The translations under genes were made by a program, and so were the position numbers. The notes under the pieces were generated by a model. It did no database searches. It was given only the letters and a program-made list of their open reading frames with translations, and was not told the origin of the DNA. This document shows positions 1-17,045 of a stretch of 64,000 nucleotides of DNA, in pieces (position 1 is the stretch's first letter; each line of letters begins with the position of its first letter). Source of the stretch: Elysia chlorotica (taxonomy: Eukaryota; Mollusca; Gastropoda; Plakobranchidae); the NCBI GenBank assembly GCA_003991915.1, contig RQTK01001086.1, positions 1-64,000 of the forward strand, written 5' to 3'.

Positions 1-557
1 CTGGCCCTCGTCACATTAAATTAGCCACAAACAGCAAGGTTTTAGAATATTTAAACGAATGTTGTTCTGTTCTGTATTGATCGCATCTTATTCCATGAAT
101 TACTAATAAGTTATTTGTACATAAATGTTTGTTGTGGGTAAAGGGAGCTAAAAATTTAATTAAATGCTCAAGAATCGTTATGAGTAGTTCTCTTAAAATG
201 TTGCTAAAACAAGGCTGTTTTTGTTGTTGTTATTTTGTTATTTGTTGTTTTGTTGTTGTTGGGTTTGTTTGTTTTTGTTATTCGGATTTTATATTACACA
301 CACTGACAGTCTAGACACAGATGAAAAGCTATTAAAAGTAGATAGATTGATGTGTAGTGACTAGTATCACCACAATAAATCGTTTTCTAATCAGCTAGTA
401 AATATCTTTATTGGTTACCTTGTTGATAAGAAATACTACAATCGATTTTCATTTGAATAAATTATTAACTACGGAAGGCAACCCCAACAAACATAGATTA
501 TATTGGGTTGCAAGTACAACGTCGTTTTATCTTAAAAATCGATGTTGTAACTACGAC

Positions 558-888
558 TCGTTGAAAATTATTTAGGCCTTACTTAATGCTTAGTAATCTT
601 GTCTGCCCAGCCCCGCCCAGTTCTCCGCCCATTTTACACATGCATGACTGTCGCTTTCTCACACTCAGTGTGTGTCTCTTGCGTGTGATTGTTTTGTAAC
701 TACCCAGTTTCCACGTAAAGAACTGTTAACGTATCTTCATCTACTTCTTGATCTCTTTTTAATATAATTGTATCCAATTAAGTTAGAATTGTACCACATT
801 TTGATCCACAATAGCTTGTGCCCGGTTTTTCACCAGTCATTTTTCGCTCGCGCTCTCTCTCCATCTCTTTCCCTAACAAATACACACA

Positions 889-948
<60 letters not shown>

Positions 949-1405
949 GGCACAAACACAAACTATCTCTTTCTCATAGTCTCCTCCACTATCATTCCAT
1001 ATCTAATGATATTTTTTATGTGTCCTTCTCTGCTTCGCTCTCTGTCTCTGTCTCTCTCTCTCTCTGTCTCTCTCTGTCTCTCTCTCTCTGTGCCTAACTT
1101 TATTTCTCACAAGTTGTTCAACAAATCTTCTTTTGATTATCCACAAATTAACCAATGTTCCCACAAGTGCCCTTCATTGACAAAACGCAACGTCCTAGAG
1201 TTAACAAAACAATCAATTTACTTTTAAAGTGTTTCAAAATTGAAGTTACAATCCATGGTGAATATAAATTTTTTTGCATCTTTGCACACCGCAATGTGAC
1301 TTTTGTTTCTCGTTTAATTGTTTCAATAAATAAACAACAGCAATAAAAACTGTTCGCATTTCTTATGTTGTTTTTCCTTTGCTGTAAGAATTCGATTTGT
1401 TTTAC

Positions 1406-1463
<58 letters not shown>

Positions 1464-1982
1464 CCAGCTCTGTCCCTTGTCCATTTCAGTATTTTTTATT
1501 ATTAACAATACTATTAGCATACCCATCTTCTTCGTTGTATAAAAGAACCTCCTTTTTACTTTTCAACTCCTCAACATTCTTTCATTTCATATTTTCGTAC
1601 CCACTTCTCTGTCGTTCTCCTATTTCCTATGTTATTTTTAACTCCCTAAACACGTTCATCAACCTTAATGTTTAACAATAAAAAATGTGATTAAAATTTC
1701 AAACGCCTCTTCTTGAGGACCTTCCCAAGAACTCCTCTAGTCCGGGGGGAAGTTCTATTTCTGCTGCAGGCATTTCTCCCAAGTTCCTCCTCATCCTACT
1801 AGAATTTCCTCGAGAGCTTTTAACGGCTAATAGCTTGCCTGGGATTCCACGCTTGAAGTTTCGGTTAGAAGAGACTAAAAAGAAAAGGGAAAGAAAAGAA
1901 AAAAATCGCCAAGAGGATTGTTTTAAGAGCTGGCCATCTTCAGCCCTTCGTTGAAAATTATTTAGGCCTTACTTAATGCTTA
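558..1982. repeat. 35-bp direct repeat pair 1.39 kb apart
   Basis: TCGTTGAAAATTATTTAGGC followed by CTTACTTAATGCTTA occurs at 558-592 and 1948-1982. Between them are CT microsatellites and AT-rich sequence with no coding signal. Confidence 0.8.
888..1460. repeat. CT microsatellites
   Basis: (CT)n at 888-948, an impure CTGT/CTCT block at 1035-1090 and pure (CT)n at 1408-1460. Confidence 0.95.
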
Positions 1983-4052
1983 TAAGGAAGTACACACTAA
2001 CACACATTAAACATCGAAATTCGCTTGAAGAAGGCATATCCTACTGGGTGCAGAAAAGAAAGTAGTTTTTGTTTTTGTTTTGCCTATTTAAGCACATTTT
2101 TTTTAATAATAAAGAAAAAAGTTGTAATCTTTTATGTGTTTTTTTTTTATCTAAACTAAGCGTCAAGCAAAAAACTTGTTAGACAACATTTTCTCTGTTA
2201 TATCGCGGGCATCAAAGGACGGTTTGTCTCAAAGGCTCCACAGCTACAGATAAGTGCGATCGATACAAATAATGATAAGCTGACTTGCAGGGCCTGATAA
2301 AGCCGGTCGGATTTTGAGCTGTATTGATCTACAGAGGACAGAGGACACCACGACATTTAAGGGGAGTGAGTGAATTGGGTTCTTTAGGCCCAGCGTCAGA
2401 AGTACTGATATATCGTTAACGGGCCCCAATACTAACGTCCGGCTTTTCAAGAGCAGCCACAGAGAGACAGTTGGGAGATACAGCCACATTGTACTGACAC
2501 CGATATAGATTATTTTCCTTATAGATCAAGTGGGGTTTTGTTATGACTATTTAAGCTGTGAATATAAAAACCTTTTTATTGTTAATTTTTTAAGCAAACA
2601 GATCTATTGAAAATAATTTGTTATTAACTAGCTTACTCACCACCGCAAGCTGCACTCTAAATTAGCGAGATTGTTCAAGGCTAGTGACGGATAATTTAAC
2701 GGGTTGGATCCTCACCTATGCCCCCTCGGTATTTTCGTACTGCTTGGTTAATTTTCAGTATATGTGACCTTCCAATCCCAGTGTGTCTCGACTTCATGTC
2801 CTATACCCATCCAGGATCCTCCCTAAGACTAAAAATGGACACGTTTAACAAGGAGAGACCTGCGTTTATACCGACCAAAAATTATAAGAAGCATTACTTT
2901 AAACACAACACCCTTCCCTTTCGCCCTCAGATTATCAAACACATTGTGATACTATCTTAATAAGCAGATAATTCATAGCGCCAATATTATGATTTAACAG
3001 AATCTCTTTTTCATTATGATCAAGAAATTATACGTACCGCCATATTCATCTCTATCATAAAAATTAATGGCATTTTCATGACCTTTTTAAATTATATTTA
3101 ATGAATTATCTTCATCGCTATATTCCTCGCTGTTAAGGACACCACTGTTTTTTAAACAAATAACTCTGGGAAAAATTATTATATTTGTGCTCTTCATAGA
3201 TAAATTTATTTAGTCCAATTATTAATTAATTATTTAGTCTAGGTTTGTGTTGTGCATTATGTGAAATATTCAATTATTCCCCTTGCACTGGAACATCTTC
3301 CGATATCAATCATCCATCTAGAAACCTTACAAATATAACAATTTGAAACTCACTTTTTATTATTGCCCAAGATTATAAAATTCCTTAAGTGTAATCTTTC
3401 AATTATAATGTCACCATATAAAACTCACAAAAGCCTTTTTTGATTATTTTCTGCTACGCAAATATTATCATCTCTTACTTTGCAAAAAGTCGTGTGGAGA
3501 TCTTGGTTTAATGAAAATCATTGACATTTTACGGAAACCACAGATTAATATAAAAAATCAAACAACTTATGACTTTTTCATTTACTTCTTGTACATTAGA
3601 TAGAATGGTGACATTTCTTTAAGAAAAATTTACATTCATTCAGGAGATAACATTATAACATCACGTATAAAATTGGAAATAAAAAGGTGACAATCAATGA
3701 CATGCAACATTAACTTTTCGATTTAAAAAAATCGATGGAAAGCAAACATGGAAACTCTTGTAACACAATATTGTTGATAAGCTTAAAATGTAACATTTTT
3801 ATTATTAAAAACGTACATCGATAAATTAATATATCACAATCACTAGATCTATTAAAACCTGCTAAAGTTCTTACACACGGTTTTCTCTTCTTAAGATGTA
3901 CACTTCGGAGCAGAAATAGTTTTCGGATGTTATGATAATAAAACCATAAAAATCACCCATTATTGTTTTCGATCATAACATAACAATAATTATTGAAATT
4001 TAAAAAACTACGCAAAAAATCCGCAATTAATTCACCAGGCTGGTTGCCAAGG

Positions 4053-8842
<4,790 letters not shown>

Positions 8843-9324
8843 GATTGGTTGTGTTGTCTTCCCACGGCAAACTAGCCTGACTGGACAGTGCAGTTTTGAT
8901 TTACTCAATATTGAGACATGATCTCTCCTAAAGAAGATTTGTCACGGTCGCGTTGGTTTCCATGTACCTGAAAAGCACATTAGTATACAAGTTATCTTTG
9001 CTCAAGTAGTTACGCTATCAAGCAAATTTTCAACAAATAGTAAAACAAATTGTGCATATTATGTTATGCCTCAGTCAATTCATTATAAGTTTAAAGGAAA
9101 CCCCATCCACTTTTTTCTACAGTGGGTAGAAAAGAGACATAAAATTTATTGTGTAGTGGCTTCCCCATTGCAATAACCGCATGTGCTGTCTATGATACGG
9201 CAGAGAGTTTTTGCAATTCATTTTGAAATCGTTTCGTTTAATTGCTAATGCGTTATAAAGAGGGTTCTTTTCGGTTATGAAAAGTGTGGCTTAAATACGC
9301 CATGCGCCGGTTTGCTTCTCCTTC

Positions 9325-9457
9325 TCTGTCTATCTATCTATCTATCTATATATATATATATATTAGAGAGATAGATATTTTTTCGCAAAAGGCTCGAAGA
9401 CGGCTCAACCTATAATTGTGAAATTTTCACACAAGCTGCATTATATATAGATAGATA

Positions 9458-9500
<43 letters not shown>

Positions 9501-9513
9501 TATATATATATAT
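9325..9513. repeat. Inverted (TCTA)n/(TAGA)n arms with TA runs
   Basis: TCTA units then TA units (9325-9362) face TAGA units then TA units (9430-9513) across about 70 bp. The arms could pair as a long hairpin or cruciform. Confidence 0.85.
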
Positions 9514-10217
9514 AATCCCTTTGTCTTTATTTAATCAACTTATTGCATTTTTCAAAACTTCCAGTTTCGTGCTTCGTAAACTCGACATGGCTTCTGTACA
9601 TGGCTCGTATATGTTTTTATTTGTGTTTAATTAAGCAATGCAATTAGATTACAAAAAAACTACTGAAAAGAGAAGCATAGAATACAAATAGAATCGTTAA
9701 AAAAACAACAATGGAGTCGTTTATTTCGACGAGAAAAGTCACTGCGCCTTTTGCCTGGTGGAAACGGGATTACATTAAAAAAAAATTAACTGAATTTTGC
9801 CGTGGTGAAAACGGAAAGAAAAATACAAATAATGACAAACACATACAGTTATCAACCATTTGACAAGTGCGGAGAGCACGGAGCTTATAAATCATGTTAC
9901 AAATTATTAAACTTAAAAAACTCTTGATTTATGGCAATTTTCTATATAAAACATGTTATCTAACTTCCTATCGTTCTGGAAACTGTACTATTAGTTTAGA
10001 ATTTAAAGGTCAGCTCAACTTCTAATATTATAGTGAACCAACAATGAAGAATAGAGGATATAAAATAATGAATAATAATTAGCACACACACACGCACAAC
10101 TCATACATCTATACTTTAACTTTTATCTTTTTAATACAAGTAAACCACGTTCGGCTATCGAAAGCCTAAATATGCTACAAAGATACCAAATAGGAAATCT
10201 CCTCCGGCATATCTACA

Positions 10218-10234
10218 TCTTATTATTATTATTA

Positions 10235-10328
<94 letters not shown>

Positions 10329-10356
10329 CATAATTATTATTATTATTGTTATTGTT

Positions 10357-10398
<42 letters not shown>

Positions 10399-10441
10399 GG
10401 TGTTGCTGTTGTTTTTGTTGATGTTGTTGTTGCTGTTGTTG
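10218..10441. repeat. (ATT)n running into (TTG)n
   Basis: ATT units to about 10346, then TTG units with interruptions. Confidence 0.95.
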
Positions 10442-10572
10442 TGTATAGAATGATTATTTTACTTGTTTTACAACATAATCGTTGTCGTCATAAATCTGTT
10501 TCAGATTTAGAACAACGCTTTAATGTGATGCTTCTGTTAAGTACTCTATCTTTAAACTATAATAAGTAATGG

Positions 10573-10761
<189 letters not shown>

Positions 10762-12298
10762 AGATATATCCATCTCTCGCTCGGTCTCTATCTATATTTC
10801 TTTTTTTCTACATCTCTCTGTCTCTCTTTCTTTGCATCTCTCTCTATTCCTTCTCTCTTTCTCTCTGTTTATCTCTCCCTCCTTCCTTCCCTTTCTTTAT
10901 CTCAGTGATCCACCTCCAAGTTTAACGTCTTCTAGGGCCTTAGTTAACAATTCAGATGCATTTGTGACAGTATTTATCAAGTTAAAACTCAACAGAAATT
11001 GGATTTACAAATACGTCATAGTTTGTCAAACCCTTACACCTTTAATTCCAAAGGTACCGTTCCAAGAGAAGATTAAATTTACAGTTTTTTGTGTTGTTGT
11101 TTTTTTTTTAATATCTACAAAAACTTTATTTACCTGTCTCAATTCGAAATGCCAGTCCTCATCTGTAAGGTTAAAATAGCCTGGAAGTTTTGAAAGAATA
11201 TGACTCACACTAAAATCTCATGAAAAAAAAATGAACTCCCCGGAAATGCTCTTTTTTCTATAATATTTTAGAAAAAAAAACAACCACTGAAGATTCTCTA
11301 GAAATATCTGTCCGATTTGATGCATAAGAGAAATGAATTACTTTAAAAGGCACATCCCTTTCTTTTCATTGACTGAACTGCGACCGCCTTACGACCTAAT
11401 ACAAGACTTAGAGCACATTAAGTACCGAGAGACGGCAAGCCAGTAGCCACAACACTGGTCCACTCCTGACCTAATCCAACAGTGTAAATTATTGGTCACT
11501 TAGGTCCGTTGGAATCCCAAACCTAACACTTATAATGTAACAGTTCCCTGTTATTCTTTGCTCGGTTTGCTGGAGACGTGGAGGGAACTCAATCAACTGT
11601 GGACAAACCTAGACCCGTGTAGTATTGAGCCTAGTTCCTCAGGGAAAGTGATCGTTGCCAAACTTATTGGTAAAGTCAATCAGATCGTATTTACGCACCT
11701 AAACGGACGGTGGTACATGGTACGTACAAACGCAGAAAGGGAGAAACGTGAGTTTATTGGAGGAAATAAGTGAATGAACGCTGAATGGTCTGAAAAAACA
11801 CTGTTTATTCCCACATAATTAGTACTTATTATAAGCAAACTGAAAACCAGTGTCCGTGGTTTGGGGAGGGGGGAGTACAATATAGACAAGTAAGGGACGT
11901 GGGGGAAATTGCCCGTGGGGGGAGGGGGGGTTGAAAAGAAAAGAGGAGAGGTGGAAGGTAATAAGGTTCTATCGATCTATCTATCTATGTATCTATCTAT
12001 ATATCTATATATCTATCTATCTAAATATATATATATATATCTTTCTATAAGTTTGTCTTTTTTTTTCACCGCTGTCTCTTTATTTAATAAGCTAACTTGA
12101 CCTATATTTTTGAGGAGTTAATAGGAGCGTGAGATAATTGTTAAGTAAAGTGTATGAAAAAATCTAGAAGATGACGATTTCACCCACTTAAAAAGCAGTT
12201 CTGTAGGCTGTCTCTTTATCTATTTCTGTCTTTTTCTTTTTCTATCTATACAACTCTCCGTTTCCCTTGTTGTCTCTCACTGTTTCCGTCTGTCTGCA

Positions 12299-12301
<3 letters not shown>

Positions 12302-12372
<71 letters not shown>
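12302..12372. repeat. (CT)n microsatellite
   Basis: About 35 CT units followed by a TA run. Confidence 0.97.
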
Positions 12373-13372
12373 ATATATATATTGTGTGTGTGCTTGTGTG
12401 CATAGATAATGATAGTGAATCAGTCGCTCAGGCACAAGCCGCTAAAATACTTTTTCAGCGTCCTGTCCTCTTAACCTAAAAACTACTCCATATTGACCTT
12501 TTTCATTTCCTAATTAAGTTTAATGTCTGCAGGTCTAAAACCGAAATTGTTATAATTTCAAGAGCCAAATGGCCTCACCTATCCTTTTCCTTTTCATCGT
12601 AGGAAATGTTTTATTTTTACATTGTGACCAGTTAAACAACATAAATGAACCGTGACGAAGTCATTTACTTCAAAAACTAATTGACACAAACTTATAATGA
12701 ATAGTTGTGAGGTTTGAAATAGCATTGCACAAGAAAATCGGATATGATTTGCTAACGGCGACATGCCGTTTTCTACCAATTAAAAAGCAATAAAACGTGT
12801 TTATAGTATTTATAAAGTCAACATCAAAGAGATCTCCAAAAGTTAGGTTTAACATTATTTTTTTCAAAGCACTCGCGTTTCTCTAATTTATTGATAAAAT
12901 AACCGATTATTTGTCAATCAAAATGTATTATGACTCGAATGATAAAAGCCTTATTTTAACAACAGAATCCTAAACAGAATGTTAAAACGTAGGGAAGGGA
13001 TACTCGACTTGCATTAAGAAGTATTTTGTCGCCCACAACACGTGTTTAATCATTCTCTCATAATAACAGCAAAACCCTTTCATTGGAAGCCACACAAATG
13101 AAGGTTTCCAGGTACATCCAGTTACAAACTTTACCCCTGAGCTGAAACTAGTAGTTCACAACTTCGGAGCTCTGGGGTTCTTCTAGGACTTACTATGGCT
13201 TCCTTCCCCGGGGTAGCAGTCGCTGAATTGTTTGCAAAATACACGAGTTCCATAATCTCAAATATTTCCATGTGATTTGAAAGCTTCATCGTTTTACATA
13301 AAGAACTATATAGAGTTGTCTCTGGACAAACTATAAAAGTGCATTTTGGCATTGACAATAGGGCCATAATCT

Positions 13373-13425
<53 letters not shown>

Positions 13426-13437
13426 ACGTGTGTGTGT
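13373..13437. repeat. (GT)n microsatellite
   Basis: GT units with single T and AC interruptions. Confidence 0.95.
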
Positions 13438-13861
13438 CTAAGTTCTTCATGTTCGTCTATTTGCCTAATAATCTGTTTATTTTCTTTTCTCCCCTCTCCC
13501 CCTCTCTTTGTATCTCTCTCTCCATCGTTCTACCTATCTTTCTAGTTAGCTAGCAATCTATCTATATCTTTTTTGTTGTTGTTTATTGTTGTTTCTTTAT
13601 TGTTGTTGTTGTTGTTGTTGCTGTTGTTTTTGTTGTTGTTTTGGTTGTTGTTTTTCTTCTTGTTCATTTTGTTCTTTTTTTTTTGTTCCTGCTGTTCTTG
13701 TTGCTGGGTGTATTTTTTTCTTTTCTTTGTTTAAAAAAAATCCATTTACAACCATTCATATTTTTACAGGCTGCTTGTTCTTATTTGTTAGAATTCGGTA
13801 ATCATATGATTATTATAGATCCACATATTTCAGTTATTTTACGAGTGTGCAGTTAATCACA

Positions 13862-13920
13862 GAGAGCAACACTTGCAAGGCTTGGCCTTCATGGAGAGCA
13901 ACACTTGCAAGACTTGGCTT
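13862..13920. repeat. 32-bp tandem duplication
   Basis: GAGAGCAACACTTGCAAG with GCTTGGC / ACTTGGC occurs twice in a row. Confidence 0.7.
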
Positions 13921-15339
13921 AACGTGCTTTTGCTCAAAGGTTAATCTACCCTGTAGTGCGCTTCATTGGAGACTGACCATGTCCAAACAGTAGGTCTAGC
14001 GGGCTTGGCTATTTAAAATCGTACCACCACTTAAGAAGTGACCAAAGACCATAGTGTTTCTGACCACTTCCGTACTTGACCGATTCAGTTAATCCTGTCT
14101 CAATGTGGATTGTTCGGGAACTAGGAAAGGTGAGGTGTGGAATTTGGCACAATCTTAGCTATTGTGCCCCTCTTTTTTTTACTGGAAAGTTGGTACAAGT
14201 TTCCTGGTACCTTGAAAGCTGACGCCGGATTACCTTTAAGTATAAATCTCACAGTAGGAGGCAGTGGTCGAAGTCGCGAACAGGACGTAACCGGTCAGCT
14301 CTGTCGTTGGAGTAAGATCTACGTCGGATTGATTATTGACTTGGTTTGAAGCTGGTGTGGTCCCATAACCCGCGTTTGGACGCTTGATTTGGCAGTTATG
14401 TAAATTCTAGAACCCAAAGCAAAGGAGCCAGTTGAGGTCTACCACTATTGATATATTGGTTTATTATTCGTCAGAAATAATTGTACCATTGTTTTCATCC
14501 ATGGCAGTAAGAAATATGCTGGTAGCTGTTAGAGTTTCTCCTTCTCTTTTCAAAATATTGCATAATAATATTAGACCGTCATAATAAGTAGGCTTTTTTA
14601 ATAGAATCTCGCAGAAATGACTATTTCAGTATTTTCAAATATTTGCGTTACATCTTCAGTTTTTATTGCCATCTAAGTTTAAGTAAATATCAACGTTGAG
14701 TAGCTTTGCCTTTACAGAAATTATGTTATATAGCTAATTGTTAATTGCTTTTATTTTGCGTCGGCTTGATTTTTGTTCTCTAAGTGCATGTATCTCTTTG
14801 GTCTTCTCTCTATCTATATTTATATCTATCTATTTATCTGTATCTCTCGTTGTCTCTGCATATATATCTCTATCTCTCTTCTCTTCCTTTCTCTGCGTTT
14901 ACTTTCCATTAGGCGATTCCATCCATTTTAAGTGAGCACTCTTTCCGCCTGACCTTTTGATTTTCTTTTGCAAAATTATCGTCGCTGCTCCATGGTAGGA
15001 TGTCTGGTATATTCGAGAGGGCATGGCAAGTTGAAATCGAAAGAAAAAAGTAAATCTTTATTGAAGGGGTATCCGTAAATGTAAACTAGTAACGCTTCAC
15101 ACAAGCCTAGTTTCTCACCAGTGACCAGAACGAGAAGGATGTATAAAGGTAAAAGTAAACTTTATTTATCTGTTTTGGGCATTACCATTATTTTAATCTT
15201 TTACTGGCATCTCTCCCTAATGACACTATCAATCGCTTGCAATGGGTTAAAATAGCGCAGCAAGGTTTATTAAGAGAATGAAAAAAACGTGGAGGCACCT
15301 TCCATATCTCTGACGATTCATTGTGACTTTAGAGTGTAA

Positions 15340-15482
15340 TATTGTATTGTATTGTGTCATCATTATATAGTTATGTTTCTTTTTGTAAATGTGATAATGG
15401 AAATTGTTAAGCGCCTTGAGCATGATCGTTCATGGAGGTGCGCTATATACATGCAATATTATTATTGTTTATTATTATTTAA
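15340..15482 (+). mobile_element. LINE/SINE 3' end with ATT tail
   Basis: GTTAAGCGCCTTGAGCATG, then GTGCGCTATATACATGCAAT and an ATT-rich tail. The AAGCGCCTTGAGC...GCGCTATATAAAT...(ATT)n ending is a recurrent 3' end of invertebrate LINEs and SINEs by memory. A relative is at 33270-33380. Confidence 0.5.
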
Positions 15483-16499
15483 CAGGGATTGATTGATTTA
15501 GATATGGTAACACATACCTATAAATCTCTTTATTCTTTTTGCTCTGAGTGTATCACTTTATCCCTTCCCACACAATTAAACACACACACACACACATTCA
15601 CTCATCAAAGAGGTAAGTATACTTATCTAACAAGTTCTTATTTATACGATGCACCCATTCTTCATTAAGTTCCTACTTTTCATTTATAAACGTCCTTAAT
15701 ACTCAATGAGTAAAGGGTGGCTTTAATTTTATAACGTTTGGCCTTGACAATAAAGCTTCCTTTATATAGAGTAGCCAGAGATAGCAATTCCAATTTGACA
15801 ACTTTCTCAGCTCTACGTATCAATTGATTTTATCAATACGCGAGCTGTACCCACTTGTCATATAGTTCACCCAACAATTTATTTGAAAAGGTGTGTTTTG
15901 GTGATTGCAATGTAAAAAACAGACAAAACGTCTTTGGAAATACTGAATGTGTTCAATTTCTTAAGAAAAGAAAAAACAACCTGCAATTTATCTTATTAAA
16001 AAGTTCGCAACTTTCATAAACAAGGTTATTGTTGTTGTGTTGTTTTTTATTGAGGGTTTTTTTTTTCAAAACATGTCAAGTCCTTTAAAATTGGAATGGA
16101 CCAAGTTTTGAAAAATCGCTCTTCAAATTTTTTTTTTTTAACCGCTCCAACCCAAAATTTCACGCTGCCTATATGTTAGTCAGTTCATCAGTCTGTAGCT
16201 AAATGTAGTAATATAGTGAAGTCGCACTGTCCAACCGGTACACAACTAAGGAAAACATTTTTAGTGATCGCTGTCGCACTGAAGAACTATTACTGGAAAA
16301 CAGGAGCAGAAATTTCAACATTTCAAGCTTATAAGGACAACAGAACTTAAACTGCAAGTGTAATAGGTGGGGTTTTTTTTCAGTTAATGCAAAGGGTGTA
16401 TCAGTTAAGATTTTCCATGGGTTAAGCCTTTGTTTTACTGTAGAACCAAGGCAGTATATTTCCACGGCATCTAATTCTGATTTTAGGTTAACCACCCAC

Positions 16500-16620
16500 C
16501 ATTTCCTAAGCGCACCTTTCCCTCCCATTCACCCTCAGAAAAAGTTCCCTCAGGGCCGCAGTTCGAATCTCAGCGGGTGCCATGGTATCCATATGGAATT
16601 GTTCGGGAAACCTTACTTAC
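16500..16620 (+). mobile_element. tRNA-derived SINE fragment
   Basis: GCAGTTCGAATCTCAGCGG at 16558-16576 matches a B box, followed by GGTGCCATGGTATCC. Similar words (CAGCTGGTGC next to a B box) appear at 54640 and 61455, so they may be one family. The A-box side is unclear. Confidence 0.4.
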
Positions 16621-16929
16621 TTACTTACTTCAGTCAACCTCAGTCGAACATTGATGAGTTAATTTCGCTGGCAAGGTTTTACAGTGGTGTGCCTGTATCC
16701 CCTCCAAGTTGTTCGATGCTCTTTGCTGCCTGCCCACGCTTCTTTTTCATGACATGGTTCCCATAGGTTCATTTTGTGTGCAAGTTCACCCTTGTCTTGT
16801 AACAATGGGCGGTGAACCTAAGACGTCTATCTTTTATTGTCAGAGTTATGCTTAGCAGTTTTCTGTAAAGCCATTGTATGGAAACCTAAGGGCTGGGGGA
16901 TACAAAACTTAGCTTACCACCATGTACAT

Positions 16930-17045
16930 GTATCACATGTAATAAATGTACTAAGATTTCTGATTAGGATGCTTAAGGTTCGATCCCCGGCCGATCCTTA
17001 TCTTTGGTTTACGAACAATCTGCCGTCTCTGTAAAAGAATTTCCG
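16930..17045 (+). mobile_element. tRNA-derived SINE fragment
   Basis: AAGGTTCGATCCCCGG (16975-16990) is a strong B box. It is followed by ACGAACAATCTGCCGTC. The upstream A box is weak. Confidence 0.45.

Larger units (their letters stand above)
1..4052. other. Intergenic, no gene recognised
   Basis: AT-rich. A GC-box pair (CCCCGCCCAG, CTCCGCCC) at 612-632 is the only promoter-like word. A moderately GC block at 2205-2505 has stop-broken frames and reads like an old repeat. 2640-2720 has a B-box-like GGGTTGGATCCTCA. 2950-4050 is plain AT-rich DNA and should hold the 3' UTR of the CXorf65-like gene at its right end. Confidence 0.6.

Noticed and set aside
2205-2505. Moderate-GC block with an 81-codon minus-strand frame
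   Set aside because: Frame composition is not protein-like; probably an old unclassified repeat.
11134-11162. 29-nt minus-strand micro-exon DEDWHFELRQ with TTACAG acceptor and GTAAAT donor
   Set aside because: Borders fit, but there is no neighbouring exon in phase; too short to call alone.
13131-13367. 78-codon minus-strand frame with an internal GTAAGT
   Set aside because: No family, no partner exon in phase.
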